The notes below the pieces were generated by a model that saw only the letters and a program-made list of their open reading frames with translations, was not told the DNA's origin and did not search any database. Below, one piece after another: positions 21,959-31,759 of a stretch of DNA of 64,000 bases. A program made the translations under genes and the position numbers. This stretch comes from Epinephelus fuscoguttatus. Lineage: Eukaryota > Chordata > Actinopteri > Perciformes > Serranidae. Location: contig NC_064758.1 of the NCBI RefSeq assembly GCF_011397635.1, positions 17,514,513 to 17,578,512 of the forward strand, read 5' to 3'. Numbering within the stretch: the stretch's first letter is position 1; each line of letters starts with the position of its first letter.

Positions 21959-24900
21959 CTGGGAAAAGAAACCGTTAAGGAACACAGAAATCTCAAAGAA
22001 AAACATTTTTAAAAATATATATATATTGGTATCAGGGTTTTGAAAGTTGGTGCATCCTTGGACACAGCAGGGCTTCGTATATTAAGGCTGACTGAGCTGA
22101 TGACAGAAGTGCCTTGTTTTTGTCACGGTGGCACAGAGGAACTAGTGTGTTATTCGGTGAAATAACAAGCCAAAGTCATATAATAATGGAATTAAACTCA
22201 CTTGAAAAGAATCAATGAAGACTTAAAGCCTCTGAGGCTAGGAAAATATTACATTTCAGCTTATAACATTAAAAATTAAAATGTCAGAGTGTCTTTTTTC
22301 CATTATCTATGAATCTAATAATTAGTTATTTTATCAACAGAGTGTCTACAGGTATCAGACACTTAAATTTAATGCATTTTTAGACCTTTTTACAATAATT
22401 TTAAACCAAATTGATTGAAATCTGGACAAATCATCTTTTTTAATCCAAGAATTGCAGGTAACTAGTATAAAGGCTTTACGTAGGAATATGGTTATGAGAG
22501 TGAAATAGGTTAATCTACATTTTGCCAACTGTGAAGTGCTAGTATGAAGTAAAAGACAGTGTTAGGTGCAGTGGTAGGTTTAACCATTGGTAACATCAAA
22601 GATGTGAACTTTCACTCAGAAGAGCCTGACTCATTTTGACAATGAGAAATTAAAAGATAGATAAATTAAATTATATAAAATGTCTGTGGCAGTTAAGACC
22701 TCACAAATTAAGGACTATCTAATGACTTTTAAGGTCCAATATTTATAAAAATGAATTTAAGGTATCTTAAGACTTTAAGGACCTGCAGACACACTGACTG
22801 ATCTGTCTATTTCATGAAATCATTCATCAATTAACCACACTGATTATGAAACCTGCCTTCTATATATTCATAGTCCAGCACATGCAGCCTGCAGGCCGTT
22901 TCCACTGTAATAATAAAGTTATTGTTCATTATCTCACTGGCAGCATGAGTTCATTTAAAGATGCATTCATCCATTAACCCCATTAACCACTCATCTATTA
23001 AGCTATGAAGTATTCTATCAAAACAAACATAATCCATGCAGACACTTAAGCATCCGCCATCCATCCATCAAACCAGAGCCTCTGTCTCTGGGCTAAAGGA
23101 TACTTCCACTCCACCAGGCTGATGCAGGCCCTGCGGATGGGGTTGTTGAGGGTGAGGCAGAATAGAGCTCTGGGTGGCCTGCTGTTGGTAGATCCCCCCT
23201 GTTTTTTGCTTTTGGCGTACTGCTGCCTCTTCCTCTGTGCCAGTGAGCCCACAGGAGCTGTTCCAGTGGTGCAAACTGAGGGCCGTGAAGTCATGTCGGG
23301 CTTTTCAACATCGCCCTGCGCTTGGCGAGCAGCGCTAATGGCGGCATGCCAAGCAAGGACCGGGCTGACACCAGTACCAGTGCCACCAGGGTTCTGGATG
23401 CCACTGTTGGCCCCGAGGAGGCCGGTAGAGGAGCCAACGGGTTTGCCAGTGCTGGACGGGGCCTGCAGGGGCTCAGGTGGATGGAGCTGGTGCAAACGGG
23501 TGTGGCTTTCTGACCAGGCGTCAGTGGAGGGAGTCGTCCTTTTGTTGCTGGCATACTGTGCCCCTGGAGAGAGAAGGTATGGAACAGAGAAAATTATTGT
23601 TTATAACAATATGAGACTGTGAGTGTGAGTACAAGCATGTGCAAACATCATGTTCCTCATGCAGCAGCTGATGCTGTGTCAGTGAAACTATCTTTTTATA
23701 GCTGTTCTGGGTACCTACGTTTTTATATGTAGAATAATTTAAGGAGCTCTATGTGACATTCAGAGTATATTACTCAGTCTGAGATGGGATTGCCTGCACA
23801 TGGCTCTCAACATGGAGGTGGCTGAGTCGGTGGCTAGCAGTTAATGGTGCCAACAGTGGGAACAGTGCTAACAAAGGAAGTAGTGCTGACAAAGCGAATG
23901 CCTGCCACTGTGGGCCAGGATGGCACTGTCAGCAGTTACCTCCATATGATCTCAGTGCAGAGCAGCAGCGATAAGCTTGCCAGTAGGATACACACAAGGC
24001 CCCCAGGAAAGCCACTCACCCTTACAGTAAATTTTTCCCCAGTGGCCATTCGCGGTATTGCAGCAAAAAAACATACCCTGCTGCCCAGAAAGCATTTTCC
24101 CCATAGGCCAACATTGTAAAAGACATGTTTGGAACTCTGGAACTCTAAACGAGGTCAGTTAAGAATCTTTTTATTCTGAATCTTGTGAGCCATGGTGGTT
24201 TTATATTATGTAAAACTTTCCTCAAACTGAGAAAAGCAATTTAAAAATCCATGACATTATCACAATGTAAAGTCTGCAAGGTGAGCAGGAACTCAGCAGG
24301 AAGCCCTGACCTGTTGTTGCATAGCTTGTCAGTTGCTTTGTGTGTGCCACACAGAACCATGCCATTACCATTGTCTGTTTGTTTTTGTTGTATATCTTTG
24401 TGTCTGTGGGTGGAATGGAGGGGCAGGGGCTTTAATGTTATATGTGTTGCCCTGTCAGAGTTTCTGTATATTGTTTTACTATAAATCAGGAAAATAAAAA
24501 AGAAAAACTTAGTAAAAATGCTCTCAGGTAGACAATCTATGTAACAGAGACACTGTTTCTACATGACCTTAAATATATTTTTGGCATTACTATACAGGGT
24601 ATACATTGATACTGACATATCAGCAATAATTTAATGTCTGCTGATAATATCACCCATGTTAATTCATCATCAGACTCTACTCTGCACTGACACCTTTCAT
24701 CACTGTCTTACGTCTTTGTGCAGTTTTCATAGTGACAAGTGAAAATATAAGCCTCAGTATCTATGAATCACACAAAGCAAGTAAAAAATTAGGTAACAGA
24801 AGCACAAACACCCATATGTAAGTACAGCCAAAGCTTTTTTACAACAAAGGGGAACAAAGAGAAGTAAAGAAATGATAATTGGTGAGTCTGACTATTTGTA

Positions 24901-26396
24901 TGCAGGGTGTCCACTTGCTGTGAGTTAAGGGAGGATGTGTATTTCAATTTAAAATGACGAGTCAAATTCTGTGAGCAGAGACGTGCCAGAAATTTATTTG
25001 GGCAAACTGGAAAAACATGAAGATTCCTAATCAGGGGACTGAAGATACTTACTTTGTAATTAATGCAGATAAGAGCAGTATAATTTCCCATTAATGTAAT
25101 ACCTTCTACAATGTTAACAGCGTATATGTGCTGAACATGTATCAGGACAAAAGAAGATGAACGCTGAACTTGAATTTCAAGGAGAAGATGAAGAAATGAG
25201 AAAGTGAGGAGAAGAATTGTTTGAAAGAGTGTGGAAGAGAGGGAGCGCAGGACAGCCTGCATTAATGAGAGAGACAGAGAGAGTCATTAAAATCAATGCA
25301 AACCACGAATGAAAAAGACAGTGCCCTTGACACAGTCACTTTGGTTCACTGCAGCTCTACAGCAGAATCCCATCAGACTCCAGTTACAGCTAACCAACAT
25401 TTCATGTAATCTGAAACAGCTCTCACACTGAAATCCAAAACACTGACTGTTCATCAGAAATGTATCTTGAGAGCACCATAACTCTTCAGAGTGAATGAGA
25501 GAGCGAAAGACATGAATGAAGCCTCTCATGAACAACTGGAAGAGATGAATAAATTACCAGTACACCAAAACAAAACAGAGACTATAAATCAATTGCTTAC
25601 AGGAAGTTGGCACCAGATCTTGGATCAAATATTGGCCTTGTTGCTAAAAGTGATTAAGTTAAGACGTTTTAACACAAATTCTCAGTTTCTAATCTGAGTA
25701 ATGATAACAACTCCTCCTCACTCCACATAACATCACCTCAGGTGCAAAATAACAAGTGCAATCTGTACTTGACAGCTTCTCTGACATCTCTGCGATGTGA
25801 CAAGAATAATCCCAGCCGCACATCTGTCACACGCTGCTGGATAACAACTGTTGACTCCCTGGCTGTTGTTCTCGACTTTACTTTGACCTGTGGCAGCTTT
25901 TGAAAACAGCACTATGTTTGTGTGAACCACTTTTAGCAACTAACGGGATTTGGAGCGACTTGAAAAGTTGATTTAGCGTCGCTCAGTTCATTGTGGAGGG
26001 CGCACAAATCCAAAGCATCCTCCACAAGCTGTCACATGGCTCCAACACGGCCACTTGACCATAATATGAGACCAAACATAGTCAACCATTTTTCGGAGAA
26101 CTGGCAGCAACTCGTTTCCCAGTGGATTTGACCGTTGCTGCCATTATAATCGCCTAAAACAAGCGCTCACAGTGTTCATGCACAATCCGTGACCTAAATT
26201 AAGTTGGGAATAAATCCTGAGCGCAGACAGGACTTAGAGCATATAATGACATAGAATAAACACACATCCAGAGAATGAACCAAACCAGCGCTCTCGCCCC
26301 CTCTCTCTTGTGTCTCTCCCTCGCGCAGCGCTCCAACTCTCCTCCTGCGCTCCACGCACCGTTTTTACCTTCAGACTGTTCATCTGCTTCTTGCAT
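21853..26396 (-). CDS. cacna1d: Voltage-gated L-type calcium channel alpha-1D (Cav1.3), N-terminal coding exons, partial gene
   Basis: Pore-forming alpha-1 subunit of the L-type calcium channel, in the plasma membrane of excitable and endocrine cells. Three coding exons on the minus strand are visible: 26396-26369, 23563-23104 and 21958-21853. They give the first 198 residues in one frame (intron phases 1, 2, 0). Seen: a start at MQEADEQSE, a Gly/Pro/Ser/Thr-rich stretch, an NSCaTE-like W-x3-I-x3-R motif near residues 81-89, a basic patch [14 protein letters not shown], then [10 protein letters not shown] and helix IS1 ([14 protein letters not shown]). The segments [17 protein letters not shown] and [11 protein letters not shown] fit Cav1.3 better than Cav1.2, which has QYGKPKKQG and [11 protein letters not shown]. 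The next exon, which should begin EKVEYAF, was not found to the left, so the rest of the gene lies outside the window. Gene order with dcp1a and tkt supports CACNA1D. Which teleost duplicate (a or b) cannot be told. Confidence 0.93.
22338..22796. mobile_element. Short hAT-like non-autonomous element in cacna1d intron 2
   Basis: The left end CAGAGTGTCTACAGGT and the right end ACCTGCAGACACACTG are inverted repeats with two differences in 16. The flanking AT-rich blocks with TTAAATTTAATGCATTTTTA and its loose complement extend the pairing. No 8-bp target duplication is evident at these borders. Confidence 0.5.
23104..23563 (-). CDS. cacna1d: cacna1d coding exon 2 (cytoplasmic N-terminus with NSCaTE motif)
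   Basis: The 460-bp exon is bounded by a CTCTCTCCAG acceptor and a GTATCC donor on the minus strand. It encodes residues 10-162. The first half is low-complexity (Gly, Pro, Ser, Thr) and longer than the mammalian counterpart. Residues about 79-91 read [13 protein letters not shown], which keeps the Trp, Ile and Arg of the NSCaTE calmodulin N-lobe site known in Cav1.2 and Cav1.3. The exon ends in the strongly conserved segment through [14 protein letters not shown] just before helix IS1. The opposite strand is also open for 166 codons, but that is a shadow. Confidence 0.93.
23739..24110. repeat. Dispersed repeat, copy 2, in cacna1d intron 1
   Basis: Collinear with 11498-11870: AAGGAGCTCTATGTGACATT aligns with the start of copy 1, followed by CATGGAGGTGGCTGAGTCGG and GCTAGCAGTTAATGGTGCCA. 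A 91-codon open frame here is chance. Confidence 0.5.
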
Positions 26397-26760
26397 CCTC
26401 GAATCCACATTGAAAAGATCCGTTTTAAATCCAACTCATCGTTGGAAGAAAAACAGCCCAAAATGTCGACGCGCGAGCCCGGACGGAGCCGTCAACCTGA
26501 ATTATAAAATGTTTTCCGACCGCAAACCCTGAGAGGAGCGCCAAACATTTTCGCCACATCCGGGTGCCTGGCTGCAGATTCACGGCGGATCCGAGGGGAC
26601 GCGCTGACAGCAGCAGTCAATCCACTGCTGTCAATTATTCCCACTGAGTCTGGGGATGGACAGATACGAGTTAGAGCAAGTGGCTATACTGGAATCACAT
26701 GCAAACTGGATGTGCACCTGTTGCTGCCCACTAAACGTCAAGCGCGCGTTTTGAGCATCT
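26250..26760. promoter_or_regulatory. Putative cacna1d promoter and 5' UTR, CpG-richer segment
   Basis: This is the only strongly CG-containing stretch around cacna1d coding exon 1, with several CGCG and GCGC groups, in otherwise AT-rich surroundings. It overlaps the exon and extends upstream of it on the minus strand, as expected for a vertebrate 5' end. No TATA box is evident at a sensible distance. The transcription start cannot be placed by eye. Confidence 0.4.
26369..26396 (-). CDS. cacna1d: cacna1d coding exon 1 (start codon, 9 codons plus 1 base)
   Basis: The minus strand reads ATG and eight more codons (MQEADEQSE), then one G and a GTAAAA donor. The phase-1 end joins exon 2, which starts with GG, to give Gly10 followed by AQYAS. 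The joined stretch ADEQSEGAQYA aligns with ADHANEANYA of mammalian Cav1.3. An in-frame TGA lies 14 codons upstream and no ATG comes between, so this ATG is the likely start; it has A at -3. The poly-Met head of the mammalian protein is absent. The 5' UTR continues to higher coordinates. Confidence 0.8.
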
Positions 26761-28560
26761 CGACCTCAGAATGAAGTCTGGCAGGATTGCCAAATGTTTA
26801 CAGGCAGACAAATCTTACTATTTATTTATTTAAAAAAACAATCATAGCCTATAATTTGAATTATTTCCATGTTTACAAAAACATAATAACAGCAGTCACA
26901 AATAACGTGGATGTTATGTGAATGGGGACAAGAACTCCATCTTTAAAAACTGGGGAGAAGCCAACAAGAAGTCAGTCTGTTACTAATAAGATGTAGTTAT
27001 AAATCGTATTAACAGTGTTTCTATAGGCTGAGTTAAGCAGCATGTGACACAGTGACACAACAAACACAGAGTCAACAAATAAAGGCCTCGTCAACTAAAG
27101 TTTGGTCCCTGAAAATGAAGCCTTACAGGCGACGGGTCTGTTTGCATTCAATGTACAAGACCAAAAACAATGAAAAAAATGTGTTGAATCTGGCAAATCT
27201 ATATTTCTGTCCACGTTTCAGTTCAAAGCTTTACATGCAGCCACATCACATGACTCATTATGATGCTGAAGAAACAATTCGGAAAAGTAACAGTCTGTCT
27301 GACTTTCTCCTGCCAGTGTAGTTTAGCAGGATAAACACCATGCCCTCATCCTCTCCATTAAGCCCTACATTGCTGTATCCCAGGTCCTTTGACTTACCCC
27401 TCAGGGGTCTTCCCCTTATAATGAACGGCATTCTGTCACCTGGCTCTTCTCTGGGGCCTCATAGCGCCGTTTTCTGCCCTCACTCCGCGGCGATTCGAGA
27501 GGAAATGAGTTGTCGGAGCTGTGCTGGAAGGTTACCAGTGATTGGATTACCTGTGCCTGTATGGAGGATAACAGTTTCACGGTAGCGCGTAATCCTCCGA
27601 TTATAATCCCTGCTCCAATGTTCCCTCAACGGAGGCAGGTGATGCAGGCAGCTGCAGCTCAGTTTGACCAAATAACCGGGCAGAGAATTGAATGTTTATT
27701 CTTTCAACTTTAATATATGATGGTTTTAAAGCATTTCATCCCAATAATTATAATGAATATGGGCTACAGCATTGGGGGCACTTCAATGATTTACTGAGTT
27801 CTTTCATATATACTTTTTTGTCACAAGGCCCACCTGTGTGATATTTTGGTTAGGCTGCGTTAAATTAAAAAGTCAAGAATTAAAATAACTACAGAGATCT
27901 TGTGAATTCAAACAGCGGGTTCACTGTGAATAAAACCCAAACTGCATCAACGTTCCCAGAGAGACGAGATCCAAACATTAGTATTGCAGCGCAGCCCTGT
28001 GGTGTTTTCATCACATGAAGATACTGCCAATGTTTTGGGGTTTTTTTTCAATAGATACATAGCCTTTAATTCTTAGAAACATTCTATCAGTCTGTAATTT
28101 TTATTATTGTGTATTCAACACAACTATATCCTATGTCTACGGTGCCGTGATTGTCACCTTAATTAATGAGCCTACATTTTGTTTCTGAGTCGTGCAGGTT
28201 TATTTTTGTTTAATTTCATTTACTTTAATTTAATTTGATTAAATTTAATTCAGTTTAATTGAAAAGGTACACATGCTGAATCGCAAAATAGTTAGCCATA
28301 TCATTGCCTATTATTGTTAGGTATTTACCTTGAAACAAATAATATTTTTAATCATTAATTTTATTTATTTTGTTTATTTATAATATAAACCGTTTGATTT
28401 TGAAAAGCACACTGGCTAAGACTAAGCTCATCAGGCTGCCCACCATTTCCTGCAAACATTTCGTTTTTAAGCGGCACTCAAACAAATTGGGAATGACCTA
28501 TTTTACGTTTCAGACTAATCTCTGCAGAATAAACAAATCTCTCGGAAACTTTCTGAGAGC
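26761..28560. other. Intergenic region between divergent cacna1d and dcp1a
   Basis: No gene is recognised. A moderately GC-rich patch lies at about 27340-27690 and AT-rich DNA with TTTAATTTAATTT-like runs at about 28195-28265. The short open frames at 27052-27713 overlap on both strands, lack family resemblance and are not called. The two flanking genes are transcribed away from each other, so the region should hold both promoters. Confidence 0.5.
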
Positions 28561-28562
28561 GG

Positions 28563-28638
28563 TCATTTCCGGGTACAGCGGAAGTTATAAGTGTGTCTCC
28601 AGAAATCTGTCCGTGCGGGAGCAATAATCACATCCAAG
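28563..28638 (+). promoter_or_regulatory. Putative dcp1a core promoter and 5' UTR with paired ETS-type sites
   Basis: Just upstream of the dcp1a start codon are TTCCGG (28567-28572) and CGGAAGT (28579-28585), two opposed GGAA cores of the ETS/GABP type often found in TATA-less housekeeping promoters. About 55 bases separate the second motif from the ATG at 28639. The promoter role is inferred from position and motif only. Confidence 0.4.
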
Positions 28639-28770
28639 ATGGAGACCGTAAATGCTGGTCAAATGATGAGCTTAGCTGCTCTACAGCGACAAGACCCGTA
28701 CATAAACAAACTGCTCGATGTTACCGGCCAAGTGGCCCTCTACAACTTCAACTCCAAAGCGAACGAATGG
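28639..28770 (+). CDS. dcp1a: dcp1a coding exon 1
   Basis: Residues 1-44, starting METVNAGQMMSLAAL and ending KANEW before GTAAGT. This is the first part of the EVH1-like domain; it keeps DVTGQVALY, where human DCP1A has DLTGQVALY. Phase 0 end. Confidence 0.95.
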
Positions 28771-31676
28771 GTAAGTCTGTCAAAAGACCCAGAATAATTT
28801 CGGGATAGCCGTCAAAAGTATGCTAAGTATTCACTTAGCATGCTAATGCTAGCTCCTTGATAAAAACATTGGAAAACACTGAGGAAATTGTTAGTATTTG
28901 TCAAACTGTAACTTAAACAGACATGTTCACCGACATACGTATTTGATGTCAGTGTCATTATATTAGTGTTCCCAATATCTTTTTGTCCCTAAGTTAGCGC
29001 TACCTTACCTGAGCTAACATAAGTTAGCTAGTGACGCCAACACTCAGCGGCCGTTAATATTATTCAGCATGTTTTGGATTAACGGCTGTTTTTTCAACAT
29101 GTAACGTCACTTATCATTTTAGGAGAAGACCGAAATCGAGGGCACCCTGTTTGTTTATGCAAGGTAAGCAAATAAAGTGTTGTTTATGTTTATTATTCAT
29201 CACGACAACGATGAAGGTTGTTTACTTGTTCAGAGTTTCTTGGCGCTGCTATTTGACGTATCCTGCGCACGTGTTTAGGCCGCAGTCCTTGTAAACAAAC
29301 ATTTTCTATGGTTCATGTAGAGATGCAGAATATCTTATTGCCTCTGGTGTGTTTGCTTCTTATTACAGCCCTATGCACACAATTTTTATGTATTAGACTG
29401 AGTGTGATTGTAAATGCTCATAGTTTCGACATTGAAAGAATATTATGTGTTTAGAAAGAAAAGGTACTTGTCTTTTATTTTGTTTAAGTCTTCTGTTGCA
29501 CTAAATAATAAATATTTTCTAGGTAATATCTTTCAAGTGTGAAGATTTGTTTGGCTCTCTCTTCATATTCCAAGTTTTTTGGCTTGGTTACACCAAATAA
29601 GCAACTTTAAGACATCAGTCATAACTCTGATAACTTATGATGGCCATATGTCAATTTTTTTGTTTTTAACTTCTAAGACAAATCAATCTATCATTTAATT
29701 ATAAAACAAATTAATTGATCAATCAATAATGAAAATATCTGACATTCTACTTACTGTTTACTGAGGGGTCATCTTTTTCTTTCACCATCAAACACTTTTG
29801 TATTATTAGTTACCAGGAAATGTAAATACATTTTTTAACATGATGTATTTATTCATATAAGATCACTTTGCATTTCAATAAATTCATTGATTATATCATA
29901 TTTTAAAGTCATGCAAATAATAATATAAAAGTTGCTAGTTTTTGGTCATGAAAAAAGTAAGATTTTGAACTTTTACTGAATAGAGTGTACAAGGTGTTGT
30001 TCAGTGTGATCAGGAAGGTGATGGTTATGTTTTATACTGCCAGAGTATTATCTTACAGTGTTTGCAATCTTTATTCAACTAAGGTCTGCCTCGCCTCACC
30101 ACGGCTTCACCATCATGAACCGACTGAGCACAGAGAACCTGGTGGAGCCGATCAACAAAGACCTGGAGTTCCAGCTGCAAGATCCCTTCCTGCTCTATAG
30201 GAACGGCAACTGTGAGTGTTTTGTAGAATAGATGCCTTGAAAAAGTAGATATCATACGCAGTACAGACATAGTGTACTGTGTCAGGGTGGATTCAGATTA
30301 GATGTAATCAGAGATTTAATGACTGGGATACAATATTCTGGGTTCTTCATTGTTTCTTGATGAGTTAAGGGCCACTATTCCAATGTACATAGCTGCAGGT
30401 GAGCCCCACTTAATTTTAAGAATCTGCATGATGAGAAATATGAGATGTTGTCCCAGCAAAAATGCTGATCAAGCTTTTGTCGTCACAACATTACAAATGC
30501 TGTGCAAAATGTCAGAAATCCTGTACTGTCTGTAGCAATATCATGTATTGGTTCATAGCTGCAGAATCTGTTTCTGTTACTCAACTACTATAAAACACTG
30601 CTGTATCACAAAAGATTCTGTCAAAGAAATGTACACACACTGCATACTTAGCAAGTAGACGGCTGTGTAGGTGTTGGTTATAGTCAGCATGGAAACACAC
30701 AAATGGAAGAGAACATGATGGTACCTCTGAAAATGCCGAACAAACAACTCCCCAGCGTTCTCCGGAACATCTCTTTTCCCTTTTGCTTGAAGTCATTTTG
30801 GCGTCTTGGAGGCGCATCAATCAAAAAAACCTCTTCCGAAGAGTTTTTTCCACTCATGGCCTCGCACAGGCCGAGCAGATGGCATCAGTTTCAGCTCGGT
30901 TTAGCGACAGTCAGTATCATTCTGCATTGGGACCACATCCAAAAGGACCTATCTGTTTGATTATAAATCTGACAAGTTTTTGATGTATTTTTGATGATAT
31001 AAGTTGTGGTTCTGCTGATGGTGTTATCCAGTGAGGTGCCAGTGCTGCAGTCAAACTCTTCTATCTTATATGGAAAGAGTTCTGTAAGAAGTAAGGTGAA
31101 AAAAAGGAGTGATGAAGTTCCTCAGATCTTGAGAAAGTAACTAACAGCGCTGCCTCCAAGGTAATCTATTAGAAGTCTGAACAGGAGTTTCATCAGTGCA
31201 ACGAATAAGGAATTGGACTGTTTTCCCATTTGTTTGCTTATAAGGAAAAATAACATGGCCAGGGTCAATGTCAAAGTAGACTGCTCCCCTTTTGGACTGG
31301 GTTTGCCCATCAGCCTGCCTGGTATGGAAGACATGATGAAGTTTCTTGTTAGTATTCAGGCCAGAGCACCTTCTCCAGAAGCCTCACTTGAGTCCAAGTG
31401 CTGTTGTTTGCATTTTAATTCCTCAGAGTGGGTGAAGTTGTAGAATGACAGAACTGGGTACAGTTGTTATGTAGAACGCTGGTTGACAATATTCCTTGAG
31501 TTTTGCTGGAGGCAGTTCCAACCTCTGGCAGCTGTCAGTCACCTCTTGCCCTTCAGTAATGCACCTCACTGGCTGAGGATCCTTTTTGGTAGTTGTCAGA
31601 TATCACTTGGTTAGCATGTAGTGTCTTTCTTTGTGACTCCTGTAAGGGTGGAGTTGTTATGGAATAGATTTCAGGT

Positions 31677-31759
<83 letters not shown>

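Larger units (their letters stand above)
21959..26368 (-). other. cacna1d introns 1 and 2: contents
   Basis: Intron 2 (21959-23103) contains a hAT-like element at 22338-22796. Intron 1 (23564-26368) contains a copy of a dispersed repeat at 23739-24110. An open frame on the minus strand at 24789-25262 (157 codons) has no family resemblance and no conserved motif and is not called as a gene. Confidence 0.6.

Noticed and set aside
23122..23622. 166-codon open frame on the plus strand
   Set aside because: It is the antisense of cacna1d exon 2; the minus strand has the conserved protein and splice sites.
24789..25262. 157-codon open frame on the minus strand in cacna1d intron 1
   Set aside because: No recognisable domain and no splice context. 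The opposite reading is equally plain sequence, so it is likely chance.
30703..31443. Several overlapping short frames in dcp1a intron 3
   Set aside because: Frames on both strands are short, with no motif or splice signals. It may be an old repeat, but I cannot support a call.
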